Shown: piece after piece, positions 55,093 through 64,000 of the stretch
Layout: every line of letters starts with the position of its first letter
Numbering within the stretch: position 1 is the stretch's first letter
From: Furfurilactobacillus milii
Lineage (GTDB): Bacteria > Bacillota > Bacilli > Lactobacillales > Lactobacillaceae
Direction of reading: 5' to 3'
Length of the DNA: 64,000 nucleotides
NCBI RefSeq assembly: GCF_021654115.1
Contig: NZ_JAIWJF010000006.1
Location: 120,036-184,035, forward strand
Made by a program: the position numbers and the translations under genes
Notes under the pieces: model-generated
Told to the model about the DNA's origin: nothing
Database searches by the model: none
What the model saw: only the letters and a program-made list of their open reading frames with translations

Positions 55093-57195
55093 CTATTTTT
55101 GAACGTCTTCTTCGTAATCGCCATTTGGACAAACGACCTGTTTGCCACCTTTGACCTTCTTTTCGACCAAGAAGTGACCATCTTTAGGACAATCACGGCC
55201 AATTGGCTTATCCCATGACACAAAGTCACAGTCTGGGAAACGTGAACAACCATAGAAAACTCGGTTTCGCTTAGATTTACGTTCGATGATTTGACCCTTA
55301 TGACACTTAGGACAAATGACACCAATTTCCTTAACAATAGCCTTGGTGTTACGACAATCTGGGAAACGTGAACAAGCGTAGAACTTGCCGTAACGGCCCA
55401 TTTTAATGACCATTGGGGCACCACAGATGTCACAGTCGAAACCGGCTGCTTCATCCTTAATCTTGATTTTCTCCATGTTATCTTCGGCCTTTTTTACTTC
55501 AGTCGAGAATGGCTTGAAGAACTCATCGACCACTTTTACCCATTCTTCTGAACCCTTTTCAATACCGTCGAGTTTTTCTTCTAGACCGGCAGTAAACTCG
55601 ATGTTTTCAATATCGGGGAAGAAATCGACAATAACGCCATTGACGATTTCACCAAGTTCAGTAGGCACAAAACGGCGGGATTCAAGTTTGACATAGTTAC
55701 GTCGTTGAATCGTGTCCAGTGTTGGCGCATATGTGGACGGTCGGCCAACACCGTTTTCTTCCAACGCGTGAATCAAATTGGCTTCTGAGTAACGTGCCGG
55801 TGGCTGGGTGAAATGCTGTTGTGGATCGTTCTTAACCATCTTAACCGTGTCATCCACGTTTAAGTCGGGTAAAACATTATCCTTTTCAGCAGCGCCTTTG
55901 TAGACTTTGGTGAAACCAGCAAATTTCGTCTTAGAACCGTTGGCACGGAACTGAACATCATTTTGATCAATCGTCACCGTCATCGTATCGGAGACTTCAG
56001 CTGTCATTTGTGAAGCAACGAAACGATTCCAGATCAATTGGTATAAACGGAATTGATCGTTAGTCAGATACTGCTTCATCTCAGCTGGTGTCCGGTAAAC
56101 ACTGGTTGGCCGAACAGCTTCATGGGCATCCTGTGCCCCTTCTGGCAATTTACCTTTGACAGGCTTAACTGCTGCATATTCCGCGCCATATTCCTCATGA
56201 ATATACTTTGAAGCCTCTTGCTTGGCAATGTGCGCAATTCGTGTTGAATCGGTCCGCATATAGGTAATCAGACCAACACTGCCGCCTTTACCAATATTAA
56301 TTCCTTCATACAGCTGTTGAGCCGCCATCATTGTTTTCCGAGTCCGGTAATTCAATTGACGGTTAGCCACTTGTTGCATGGTTGATGTCGTAAATGGCGG
56401 TTGTGGCATGCGCCGACGTTCTTTACGCACAACGTCAGTGATGTTAAAACTAGCTTTCTGATCAATCTGTTTTAGAATCTCTTGAACGGCATCGTTATCT
56501 TTCAAGCCGGTCTTTTTGCCGTGAATCCCGTAAAAGCTGGCAGCAAACTTCTGCCGACCCTTTTGGAATTCAGAGTCAATGGACCAATATTCTACCGGCT
56601 GGAAGGCCTTGATTTCTTCCTCACGCTTGATGATCAGTGCAAGTGCGACACTCTGAACACGACCTGCAGACAGCCCCTTTTTCACCTTTTTCCATAGAAT
56701 TGGCGAAATTGAGTAACCTACCAAACGATCCAGAACCCGCCGTGCTTGTTGCGCATCGACTAAGTCCATGTCAATATCGCGCGGTTGTTTGAATGCGTTT
56801 TTAACAGTGTCCTTAGTAATTTCGTTAAAAACGACACGATTCTTTTCTTCAGGATCTAAATTTAATAAGTGGGATAAGTGCCATGCGATGGCTTCCCCTT
56901 CGCGATCCGGGTCAGATGCCAGGTAAACACGTTTAGCGTTTTTAGCATCTTTTTTGAGTTCTTTAATGGTGTCGCCTTTACCACGAATAGAAATATAATG
57001 CGGTTCATAATCGTGGTCGACATCGACACCCATTTGTGACTTAGGCAAGTCCCGAATATGGCCTTTACTTGCAACAACTTTATAGTTGCGGCCTAAGTAC
57101 TTTTCGATTGTTTTCGCCTTGGAAGGCGATTCCACAATCACCAAGTTCTTTTTAGTTTTCGCCCTTGTTTTTGTTTTAGTTTTTGAGGTCGCCAT
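55093..57195 (-). CDS. topA: DNA topoisomerase I
   Basis: A 700-residue type IA topoisomerase relaxing negative supercoils. TOPRIM domain [16 protein letters not shown] and [15 protein letters not shown]; catalytic Tyr in [12 protein letters not shown]; then three C-terminal zinc-finger units. The first two have four Cys (CDICGAP...CSRFPDC and CPKCHKG...CSRFPDC); the last (DCPKDGH...[13 protein letters not shown]) is degenerate. It opens with a K/T-rich basic N-terminus. AAAGGAG precedes the ATG. It is in the dprA-topA-trmFO block. Confidence 0.97.
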   Translation of the reverse strand: MATSKTKTKTRAKTKKNLVIVESPSKAKTIEKYLGRNYKVVASKGHIRDLPKSQMGVDVDHDYEPHYISIRGKGDTIKELKKDAKNAKRVYLASDPDREGEAIAWHLSHLLNLDPEEKNRVVFNEITKDTVKNAFKQPRDIDMDLVDAQQARRVLDRLVGYSISPILWKKVKKGLSAGRVQSVALALIIKREEEIKAFQPVEYWSIDSEFQKGRQKFAASFYGIHGKKTGLKDNDAVQEILKQIDQKASFNITDVVRKERRRMPQPPFTTSTMQQVANRQLNYRTRKTMMAAQQLYEGINIGKGGSVGLITYMRTDSTRIAHIAKQEASKYIHEEYGAEYAAVKPVKGKLPEGAQDAHEAVRPTSVYRTPAEMKQYLTNDQFRLYQLIWNRFVASQMTAEVSDTMTVTIDQNDVQFRANGSKTKFAGFTKVYKGAAEKDNVLPDLNVDDTVKMVKNDPQQHFTQPPARYSEANLIHALEENGVGRPSTYAPTLDTIQRRNYVKLESRRFVPTELGEIVNGVIVDFFPDIENIEFTAGLEEKLDGIEKGSEEWVKVVDEFFKPFSTEVKKAEDNMEKIKIKDEAAGFDCDICGAPMVIKMGRYGKFYACSRFPDCRNTKAIVKEIGVICPKCHKGQIIERKSKRNRVFYGCSRFPDCDFVSWDKPIGRDCPKDGHFLVEKKVKGGKQVVCPNGDYEEDVQK

Positions 57196-57368
57196 GAAGC
57201 AACTCCTTTGTTAACATTATTGATTACTGGCTGATGAAACATACTGTCCATCAGCGTCTAACCGTACACATAAGCACAGTCAAATCTAAATCACCATACT
57301 GCACAGTTACATAAGCTGTCAACTAAAACGAGAATTTTCTACTATATAATAGTCGATGATTTGAACAG

Positions 57369-58256
57369 TTAGCTCTGAAATTGCAGTTCGTTTAAAATAC
57401 CTTCTACATTGCAAACGGGAGTGGCACCAGCACTAATTAATGCGTTGCAACCAGCGGACAATGGGTCTGTCACCCGACCAGGAATCGCCATCACGTTTCG
57501 GTTTTCTTGAAGACCAACATTAGCAGTAATCAAGCTACCAGAATGAATTGCGGCCTCTGTCACTAAAACACTTTGTGCCAGGCCAGCGATAATTCGGTTG
57601 CGTTCAGGAAAGCGATGCCGTGCTGGCCCAGTGCCAAGCGGATACTCGCTAATGACTAACTGAGTTCGCATCAAGGTTTGTTGCAAAGAACGATTGGCTG
57701 CTGGATAGGCAATGTCTAGCCCGGTACCAATGATTCCGATAGTGTGACCATTATGCTGAACGGCTAGTTGATGACTAAGCGCGTCGACGCCTGCTGCCAA
57801 TCCAGAAATAATCGGGATCTTTGTCGCAATGACGGCTGGTAACCACTGTTTAAGGGTCGTGTACGAATATGCCGTTGCTTGACGCGCGCCAACAACGGCC
57901 AGTCCGGCTTGCTGAGTCAACCGCCAATTGCCACGGCTAAATAGAACTAGCGGGGCAGCGTACATTTCTTTTAAATACGTGGGATAATCTTCATCGAGAA
58001 TAGTCGTCACCTTGCCGAACTGATGATTGCGCGCAATTGTATCTGACAACCGTGAATCACGCCAACAGTTGGCCAGCTGCTTGGCCTTTATTTCTGGCAA
58101 AGCTAAGCAATCTAGTAAATTTGTTAGGGTCAGCGGTACATTCGACTCTGTCTGCAGGAATTGCCAAACTTTGCGTCGCCCAGCCAAGCCCACACCAGGC
58201 ATAAACTGAAGTCGAATCAGTGCATCCCGATTAATCGTTTGTAGCAATCTCTCCAT
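57369..58256 (-). CDS. dprA: DNA processing protein DprA
   Basis: A 295-residue DprA/Smf protein, which loads RecA on incoming single-stranded DNA during transformation. The Rossmann-like core has VVGARQATAYSY, GLAAGVDALSHQLA, GIIGTGLDIAYPAANRSL and SEYPLGTGPARHRFPERNRIIAGL. The C-terminal winged-helix domain of longer homologs seems absent or short. GGAGGG precedes the ATG. It sits after rnhB and before topA, as in other Firmicutes. Confidence 0.96.
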   Translation of the reverse strand: MERLLQTINRDALIRLQFMPGVGLAGRRKVWQFLQTESNVPLTLTNLLDCLALPEIKAKQLANCWRDSRLSDTIARNHQFGKVTTILDEDYPTYLKEMYAAPLVLFSRGNWRLTQQAGLAVVGARQATAYSYTTLKQWLPAVIATKIPIISGLAAGVDALSHQLAVQHNGHTIGIIGTGLDIAYPAANRSLQQTLMRTQLVISEYPLGTGPARHRFPERNRIIAGLAQSVLVTEAAIHSGSLITANVGLQENRNVMAIPGRVTDPLSAGCNALISAGATPVCNVEGILNELQFQS

Positions 58257-58371
58257 GTGTAGCCCTCCGTTAACATCTTGTGATCAAGACAAGCACATGA
58301 ACAGTTCTTAATAACTTTATCCTGACGACTTAACATACGAATTTCGGCCCAGCAATGTTCGCTGCAAAATA

Positions 58372-58405
58372 AAAAACCGGTTCTTTTTAAAAGAATCGGC
58401 GGTTA
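58372..58405 (-). terminator. terminator after rnhB
   Basis: On the minus strand AACCG...TTCTTTT pairs with AAAGAA...CGGTT (small bulge), followed by six Ts. Confidence 0.8.
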
Positions 58406-58437
58406 TTAATTATTATTATATCAAGAACAATTTCAAA

Positions 58438-59229
58438 TTAATCTTGTTGCAATCTTTTAGTGACCGGACTAAACGACCGGCGGTGAATTGGTGTCACGCC
58501 AAGCTGATCGAGGGCAGCTAAATGAGCAGCGGTTCCATAGCCGTCATTTTGTGCAAAATTATACCCTGGATAAACGCGATCATACATCGACATCAAATGG
58601 TCACGGTAAACTTTAGCGACAATGCTGGCTGCACCGATGCTGACAGATCGTGCATCCCCCTTGATAAGCTTTTGTTGCGGCATTGGCACGTCGATTTGCA
58701 TCGCATCAATCAATAACGCATCCGGCTGTTGCGGCAACGCTAGTACGGCATCACGCATAGCCACCCGCGTTGCTTGGTAAATATTCAAATGATCAATTTG
58801 CTTTGGCGAAGCAATGCCAATGCCAACACCAACACAGGCGGATAAAATCTGTGGATACAGCGTTTCCCGCTCATGCGCGGTTAACTGTTTGGAATCATTG
58901 ACACCCAATAGGTGAAAATCATGTGGCAATTCAATTGCACATGTCACCACCGGACCAGCCAACGGGCCACGACCGACTTCATCAATGCCAGCGACTAATG
59001 ACTGTCCCTTTGCCCAGCAAGCTCGTTCCAGTTGCAAACGTTGTTCAAAAGCGGCTTCGGCATTAGCTTGTGCCGTTAATCGCCGGTTTGTCTGCAGTAA
59101 CAGCGACGCAACACCTTTTCGTGGATCAGCCGCTAATGCCGCTAACAACGGATCGTCGGCTTGCTGAACATGAGCCAATTGTTCGCGTAGCACCGCAATC
59201 GATGGCTTTTTCGGCTTAGCTTCACTCAT
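58438..59229 (-). CDS. rnhB: ribonuclease HII
   Basis: A 263-residue RNase HII removing single ribonucleotides and RNA primers from DNA. The DEDD set starts in [21 protein letters not shown], continues with [16 protein letters not shown] and LIDAM. The first 80 residues are the helical N-terminal extension typical of Firmicute RnhB. The ATG at 59229 lies within the last codons of rbgA (eight-base overlap), with GAGGCGGAT upstream, so translation is coupled. Confidence 0.96.
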   Translation of the reverse strand: MSEAKPKKPSIAVLREQLAHVQQADDPLLAALAADPRKGVASLLLQTNRRLTAQANAEAAFEQRLQLERACWAKGQSLVAGIDEVGRGPLAGPVVTCAIELPHDFHLLGVNDSKQLTAHERETLYPQILSACVGVGIGIASPKQIDHLNIYQATRVAMRDAVLALPQQPDALLIDAMQIDVPMPQQKLIKGDARSVSIGAASIVAKVYRDHLMSMYDRVYPGYNFAQNDGYGTAAHLAALDQLGVTPIHRRSFSPVTKRLQQD

Positions 59230-60109
59230 GATCCGCCTCGGACACACTATCAACTGATTTTTCAGATAATTCATCGGTAGTGTCGAACGTAAACCGACCT
59301 AACTTGCCTTTGCGCAAGTCAAAAATCAGACGTTCACTCGCACGATCATAATCAACTTTAAAACCCAGTCGTTTAGTGATAGCCAATAATAGATCAACGT
59401 CGCTAAGCGTCAGTTCATCATCTGTTAAATGATATCGTTCAGCTAATCGATCAGTTTGATTGTGCTCACGCATAAATTTGATCGCATATAGTGCTACATC
59501 GTCCTTGGCAAACAGAGAATCCTTGATTGCGCCCGTCAAAGCAAGCTTTTTACCAACCATAGGATCTTCAAACTTGGGCCATAGGACACCAGGTGTATCC
59601 AACAGTTGAAGTTCTTCGTTGGCCTTCAGCCACTGTTGCTTCTTAGTTACACCGGGCCGATCACCAGTGATGGCAACTTTTTTATTAACCAGCCGGTTCA
59701 ACAAAGTCGACTTGCCGACATTGGGGATGCCGGCCATTACAGCGCGAATAACGGGTTTTTGAATCCCCTTTGCTTCCAACCGTTCCTGCTGTGTTTTTAA
59801 GACCTCGCGAGCAGCTTTAACAAGGTTGCCCACTAATTTTCGATCGTTCACATCAATCGCAATAACGGGCTGATTGTGTTCACGATAATATCGCACCCAT
59901 TCCCCAGTGACTTTGGGATCAGCCAAATCACTTTTTTCGAGGATCAAGAGGGTTGGCTTTTGGGCCACTGTAGCCCGCAATTCCGGATTCCGTGATGACT
60001 CTGGAATTCGTGCATCAACTAGTTCAAATACAATGTCGATGACCTTTAAGTTTTCTCGCAATTGGCGAATGGCCTTCGCCATATGACCGGGATACCATTG
60101 AATAGTCAT
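59222..60109 (-). CDS. rbgA: ribosome biogenesis GTPase RbgA (YlqF)
   Basis: A 295-residue circularly permuted GTPase required for late 50S assembly. G4 ([12 protein letters not shown]) precedes G1 ([15 protein letters not shown]) and G3 ([12 protein letters not shown]), the mark of the family; the C-terminal part resembles an ANTAR-like RNA-binding domain. AAAGGAG fixes the ATG. Directly upstream of that site is a perfect 12-base-pair hairpin in the 5' leader. It is cotranscribed with rnhB. Confidence 0.96.
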   Translation of the reverse strand: MTIQWYPGHMAKAIRQLRENLKVIDIVFELVDARIPESSRNPELRATVAQKPTLLILEKSDLADPKVTGEWVRYYREHNQPVIAIDVNDRKLVGNLVKAAREVLKTQQERLEAKGIQKPVIRAVMAGIPNVGKSTLLNRLVNKKVAITGDRPGVTKKQQWLKANEELQLLDTPGVLWPKFEDPMVGKKLALTGAIKDSLFAKDDVALYAIKFMREHNQTDRLAERYHLTDDELTLSDVDLLLAITKRLGFKVDYDRASERLIFDLRKGKLGRFTFDTTDELSEKSVDSVSEADHE

Positions 60110-60125
60110 AAAAATCGCTCCTTTG

Positions 60126-60156
60126 ATCTGTCAACGGGTATTGTCCGTTGACAGAT
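60126..60156 (-). promoter_or_regulatory. hairpin in the rbgA leader
   Basis: ATCTGTCAACGG and CCGTTGACAGAT form a perfect 12-base-pair stem with a seven-base loop. On the minus strand it ends one base before the AAAGGAG of rbgA. No T-run follows in that direction, so it is a leader structure more than a terminator. A protein-binding or RNase-processing site is possible. Confidence 0.55.
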
Positions 60157-60363
60157 TTTCATTTATTAGAATTTGGTACATATCTTAAGTTAATTAGGGC
60201 AAAATCTTTTATTTTTCGTAATGTAAGTTTGACTTTTTTCAGTAAAGTTCACATAAAAATCATCCAATGATTTTATTTTACCAGTTTCTTCGACGCTTTC
60301 GATACATCTGTTGCTTTCAGAGGTAAAATTCAAAAAAATGACGATTTATTTCTAATCAAAATT
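60157..60363. other. AT-rich intergenic region before rbgA
   Basis: Part of the 326-base gap between the SorC gene and rbgA. It is AT-rich, has no credible reading frame, and presumably holds the rbgA promoter. Confidence 0.5.
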
Positions 60364-60404
60364 GGGCGGTAAGTCCTCAGTAAAACACTGAAAACTTACC
60401 ACCC
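60364..60404 (-). terminator. terminator after the SorC gene
   Basis: GGGCGGTAAGT pairs with ACTTACCACCC (one mismatch), with an inner CAGT/ACTG stem; TTTT follows on the minus strand after CCCAA. Confidence 0.75.
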
Positions 60405-60435
60405 TAAAAACAACATAACGGCAGTGATTTTTTAA

Positions 60436-61356
60436 CTAAGCATGTGAATCCAATAAAACTTGTGCACTATATTGGTCGATAAAGACTTGGTTGCAATAAC
60501 CAGCATTCAAAGCAGCCTTGAGCGTTGGAACAGTTTCAACATTATGCACCGCTGCAATAGAATGTTCCTTCTGCTTAAGGTTGTTAAGAGACGTGGTAAC
60601 CACTCGTTCATCTAAATCTGGATCAACGACAGCACCATTGGCATCGATAAAGTGACCTAACACATCACCAACGGCTGCTTCAGTGAGTGCTTGTTTTTGC
60701 TCATCCTTAAAGTAATTCATCTGGTTTAAGAATGGACTATCTTCTATCGAGTCTAGCGAAATTAGCGCAATGTTTGCCAGTCGGCCAAGCTTTTCAAGAT
60801 GTCGAATAAGATCTTCTTTTTCAACGAGTTCCTTTGCAGCGACATTGTCAAAGACGATCGGTAGCGGCAGAAAATTAGCCTTTGTTTGATAGGCATGAGC
60901 CAGTTTGTCGCCCGTTTCATATGCAAATGTTTCACAATCGGAATTTGTAATGATTCCCGTTAAAGATAAGACCACAACATCACGAACATTTTTGGATGTC
61001 AGATGGTTGGCAATCATTTTTAGTGCTTCACTGCTGCCAAAGCCAATGATGTCACCATTTTTAACCAAATCATCTAAGTAATAAGCCGTTGAAAGCGCGA
61101 CCTTATCAAGGATTGTGCTTCGATTATTTTGGAAAGTCGGAACGACAGTGAACTGAACCTCTGGGTAAAGCTCGTGTAGCTGACTAGCCAACACGTTGGC
61201 ATCACGAAGGCCGTCATTCACGGTGATCGTTACAAAACCGTTTTCTCGTGCTAATGAAAGCATTCTAGATACTGTTGCCTTAGAAATTCCTTCTCGTTTA
61301 GCCAACTGATTCTGACTAATACCTTCGACATAATACAACCTAGCGAGTCGTAACAT
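60436..61356 (-). CDS. SorC family sugar-responsive regulator
   Basis: A SorC/DeoR-type regulator: N-terminal helix-turn-helix (LARLYYVEGISQNQLAKREGISKATVSRML) and a C-terminal sugar-phosphate-binding domain (GDIIGFGSSEALKMI, VVVLSLTGIITN, DANGAVVDPDLDERVV). The first canonical start is ATG 61356, which has no ribosome binding site. A perfect AGGAGG (plus 61392-61397) points instead to an ATA at 61381-61383, eight bases away, adding ISTLNKRNQ, which fits the usual SorC N-terminus; TAG is in frame just above. The true start may thus be non-canonical. It heads a kinase/epimerase sugar operon and probably controls it. Confidence 0.88.
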   Translation of the reverse strand: MLRLARLYYVEGISQNQLAKREGISKATVSRMLSLARENGFVTITVNDGLRDANVLASQLHELYPEVQFTVVPTFQNNRSTILDKVALSTAYYLDDLVKNGDIIGFGSSEALKMIANHLTSKNVRDVVVLSLTGIITNSDCETFAYETGDKLAHAYQTKANFLPLPIVFDNVAAKELVEKEDLIRHLEKLGRLANIALISLDSIEDSPFLNQMNYFKDEQKQALTEAAVGDVLGHFIDANGAVVDPDLDERVVTTSLNNLKQKEHSIAAVHNVETVPTLKAALNAGYCNQVFIDQYSAQVLLDSHA

Positions 61357-61407
61357 TTGGTTACGTTTGTTAAGGGTACTTATTGTAATGACCTCCTAAA
61401 AACAAGG

Positions 61408-62916
61408 TTATTTCTTATTGATAGCTGAGAAGTCTCTGTAAAAATCCCTAACGTTATTATACGCCAGCTGATACATTTTGAAATACTTATTATACAATGC
61501 ATTCTTTTTAATATTTGGCACAACTCGCTGATCGATTTTAATCCACTTTGAAACATCATTAGGGTCAACCGCATGGATACCAATACCCGCTAAGATTGCG
61601 CTACCTAAATTAGCTTCACCACCTGACTTGGTTGTAAGCACAGTTTTCCCAGTAACGTCTGCAATCATTTGTACCATCTTTTTGGAGTTGCTGACCCCGC
61701 CAACTAAGGTAAGTTCATCGCCAATATCAGTACCAAAAGTCTCGATGCTCTGACGGACTGAATACGCAATTGCTTCTTGAAAGGCATTATACAACTCATA
61801 CTTGGTTGTCTTAAGCGATAATCCTAAAATGGTGCCTCGAACTGTTGAATTCCATAATGGGCTACGCTCACCCATGAAAAACGGTAGGACAAGGAGGCCG
61901 TTACTGCCGGCCGGAATGTTGGCACTTTGAAAATCTAGCTTTTTCGGGCCCTCATTTTCATCTAATTCGCGTTCAAACTCCTTAACGAACCAGGCCACAA
62001 TTGCCCCAGCGGTGTTAGCACCCGCAAAATTATAGTACAGCCCCTTTGGATTATAAGCGTATGGCCAAATAATCAAACCGTTATCTCGTAACGGTTTTTC
62101 AGTAACCAAAGCAGCGTTCATTGACGTTCCTAGGGCAACCGTCACCTTACCGGGTTTGACAACGCCCGTTCCGACGGTTGCTGGGCCGACATCGACTCCG
62201 GTGTTGAAAACCGGTGTGCCGGTTTTAACTCCAAGCCGCTGAGCCCATTTTTCGGTCACCTTACCGGCTACTTCAGTACTCGTAACGAACTTTTGTGGCA
62301 ACTTAGAAATGTTTAATCCTAATTTATCAGCAAGCTTGGTTGACCATTCGTCTGTATTAATATCAAATACTCCGGCTAAGTTCCCGGCCGCCGAGTAATT
62401 AATACTTGTCTGACCAGTCAATTCGCGAATAACAAACGATTCAGGTGGCAAGAACTGGTCAGTTTGTTGATAAAGATCAGGCTGGTGCTTTTTTAACCAC
62501 ATAAGTTTTGTATAACCGTAATATGGATCAGCCAAATTAGCCGTTACGGCCATCAATTCTTTATCACTAACAAGTTTCTTAACTTGGTCAGTTTCAGCAG
62601 TTGCTCGCCGGTCCATCCAAATCAAGGCAGGACCTAACACTGAACCACTTTTATCAACTGGAATCCCGGAACCTCCGTACAACCCATCGATTCCAATAGC
62701 GACAATATCTGCATCATCAACATGCGACGATAATTTTCGAATCACAGCTGTGACGGCATTGAGCCAATCTTCAGCGTTAGATTCCGCCCAACCCGGATGT
62801 GGCGTCATAAATGCGTAGTTGTCTTTCTTTTGCGCAACAATCTCACCATTGGTGGTCATTAAAATTGCTTTGGTTCCTGAAGTACCAATATCGATTCCCA
62901 ATATATACTTGGACAT
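61408..62916 (-). CDS. FGGY family carbohydrate kinase
   Basis: A 502-residue kinase of the gluconokinase/xylulokinase group. Phosphate-1 motif GIDIGTSGTKAILM at the N-terminus; substrate region HPGWAESNAEDW and LIWMDRRA; the adenosine motif GGVSNSKKMVQMIADVTGKTV. The catalytic Asp lies in FNTGVDVGPATVG. The substrate is not readable from the motifs; a pentulose, gluconate or polyol is possible. GAGGGT precedes the ATG. The SorC gene is downstream on the same strand (25 bases or less), the epimerase-like gene upstream. Confidence 0.92.
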   Translation of the reverse strand: MSKYILGIDIGTSGTKAILMTTNGEIVAQKKDNYAFMTPHPGWAESNAEDWLNAVTAVIRKLSSHVDDADIVAIGIDGLYGGSGIPVDKSGSVLGPALIWMDRRATAETDQVKKLVSDKELMAVTANLADPYYGYTKLMWLKKHQPDLYQQTDQFLPPESFVIRELTGQTSINYSAAGNLAGVFDINTDEWSTKLADKLGLNISKLPQKFVTSTEVAGKVTEKWAQRLGVKTGTPVFNTGVDVGPATVGTGVVKPGKVTVALGTSMNAALVTEKPLRDNGLIIWPYAYNPKGLYYNFAGANTAGAIVAWFVKEFERELDENEGPKKLDFQSANIPAGSNGLLVLPFFMGERSPLWNSTVRGTILGLSLKTTKYELYNAFQEAIAYSVRQSIETFGTDIGDELTLVGGVSNSKKMVQMIADVTGKTVLTTKSGGEANLGSAILAGIGIHAVDPNDVSKWIKIDQRVVPNIKKNALYNKYFKMYQLAYNNVRDFYRDFSAINKK

Positions 62917-62942
62917 GGTAATCTACCCTCTTCTAAACTAGT

Positions 62943-63875
62943 TTAGTCTTCTAACCCTGTGGTTACTTTGAAGCTACGACTTTCTTGTGGCTTGAGCATA
63001 ATTAAGGTGCCCTTTTTCTTTGCAGCCGTCCGACCCTCCGTGCGACTAGTTGCCGGAAGCGCAAATGCAGCAACCTGAAGGTCAGGATTAGCCATTAACC
63101 AACGTGTTACATCTGGAAATTGTTTCGTGTTAAACGCTACCTTGACGGTATGTTTCTCATCCATTGTCATTTCAAACACGGCATCATCCACGAATTCATT
63201 CAATTTATCTCCGAAAAAGACAATTTCAGGGTCAAAGTGGTTAGGATCATCAAGTTCATTAATTAACTCACCTGATTTTGCAACTTTATCGGTGAACGCC
63301 AACCATTCTTTAGTTGGGTGAATGTGATCTGGAATCGAAGTTCGTAATTCAAAGGCTCTGTCTGGAATGTTTTGAGTGATCTTAGCACCTTTAACGAATT
63401 TATAGTTAATATGCGTTAGGTACTGTAAAGGCATTTCTTGACACTCAGAAAGGTTCTTAACGAACATTTTAATGTCAAACAAGGCGCTCCCTTTCTTTAA
63501 TGTCACAGATGGGTTGGCAAAGTAATGATCACCAAAGCCTTTAACATATTCAACCTGACTACTGATCGTAACGGTATCTTCATCTACATAGACAAAAGAT
63601 GAATCCATCGGCGTAAGTGGAAATTCACCATGTGCATAATGATCATCCTCAGGACCGGGATTACCACTAGCCAATAGACCTGAATGAAATTGAAATGGGC
63701 CGTATGAATCAGTAATTTGCTTACCTGGATATGGTTGTTTGAAAGTGTTTTTCATCTTCAAATCAAGCCCGTCAAACACAGCTTCCCAGATCATTAGTCC
63801 TTCAAATGGTAAAAATGTCAGATAACCACGTGAATTACGAACTTTTAGTGCTTCAACACCAGATGAATATTTACC
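62943..63875 (-). pseudogene. DUF4432 (aldose 1-epimerase-like) gene, 5' end removed by an IS
   Basis: A GalM-fold DUF4432 protein, likely a sugar mutarotase for the adjacent kinase. Homology continues upstream of the first ATG (63794) in frame: KYSSGVEALKVRNSRG and YLTFLPFEGLMIWEAVFDG are family features, with the open frame reaching a TGA at 63876-63878. There IS30-like sequence begins. The N-terminal 25 or so residues and the native start are gone. A shorter protein of 283 residues from ATG 63794 could still be made but would lack the first strands. Because it is upstream in the operon, kinase and SorC expression may also be altered. Confidence 0.8.
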
Positions 63876-64000
63876 TCAATTGTCAAATCAAGTGCAACAC
63901 TAAGAATCTATTCTTAGAAGTGGTCTAGTTGCTAAGCTAGTTCAGGCATTAGATCGGCTGGGCAGCGATAGTTCAATGACCGCCGTAGCCGGTTGTTTAA
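63876..64000 (-). mobile_element. end of an IS30-family insertion sequence
   Basis: From about 63876 the sequence no longer matches the epimerase gene and carries the terminal part of a transposase gene (see next entry), then GTTGCACTTGATTTGACAAT near the boundary, which probably belongs to the terminal inverted repeat. The rest of the element lies beyond the window, so the second repeat and target duplication cannot be checked. Confidence 0.75.
63932..64000 (-). CDS. IS30 family transposase, C-terminal fragment
   Basis: The minus strand from the window edge encodes LNNRLRRSLNYRCPADLM and then a few residues to TAG. N-N-R-P/L-R-x-S-L-N-Y-x-x-P is the conserved end of IS30 transposases (DDE type). 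Only 22 codons are in the window. The usual Pro in NNRPR is Leu here, and the E of the typical EVF ending cannot be judged. Confidence 0.8.
   Translation of the reverse strand, partial: LNNRLRRSLNYRCPADLMPELA

Overview
The window looks like chromosome from a member of the Lactobacillaceae (low-to-moderate GC Firmicutes). The conserved blocks lspA-rluD-pyrR, parE-parC and rbgA-rnhB-dprA-topA-trmFO-xerC, an EbsA-like gene, RqcH, DegV, an Rgg regulator, a TPP riboswitch driving thiM-thiD-thiE and strong AGGAGG-type ribosome binding sites all fit that family. I cannot name genus or species from sequence alone.

Layout. 1-10 kb (mostly +): 3' end of rlmL, a small membrane protein, an RNase HI-like protein, EbsA-like, fhs, then lspA-rluD-pyrR-carA-carB. 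The carA and carB of this cluster are intact reading frames that have lost the residues and domains needed for carbamoyl phosphate synthesis. 10-19.6 kb: rqcH, MarR regulator, degV, DUF1275 protein, two aldo/keto reductases, a Tag-like protein lacking its active-site residues, a secreted GH30 glycosidase, DsrE-like protein and universal stress protein. 19.6-24.3 kb: an ABC exporter divergent from an Rgg-type regulator, then an XRE regulator followed by three paralogous membrane proteins, preceded by three 18-bp near-palindromes at exact 23-bp spacing. 24.6-30 kb: VOC protein, AraC regulator divergent from an MFS transporter plus GH3 beta-glycosidase with a perfect cre site. 30-33.5 kb (-): ABC transporter with a LuxR-type two-component system. 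33.7-38.3 kb: Ig-like repeat protein without a secretion signal, acetyltransferase, an orphan peptide-binding lipoprotein behind an attenuator-like leader, and a tRNA-Ala(CGC). 38.4-43.2 kb (-): thiamine salvage operon, msrA, msrB and two HesB-like paralogs. 43.3-50.2 kb (-): LysR regulator with Mn-dependent pyrophosphatase, then parE-parC. 50.5-60.1 kb: plsY (+), then the conserved DNA-maintenance block on the minus strand. 60.4-64 kb (-): SorC regulator, FGGY sugar kinase, and a DUF4432 epimerase-like gene cut at its 5' end by an IS30-family element that runs off the window.

How the parts work together. The thi genes recycle thiazole and HMP under TPP control. The AraC/MFS/GH3 group and the GH30 enzyme suggest use of beta-linked glycans or glycosides. 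The SorC/kinase/epimerase group is a sugar operon that appears damaged by the IS. The most unusual units are the PyrR-linked pseudo-carbamoyl-phosphate-synthetase pair, the XRE and triple-membrane-protein cassette with its phased operators, and the leader of the peptide-binding protein gene. No CRISPR array, prophage or replication origin was seen.
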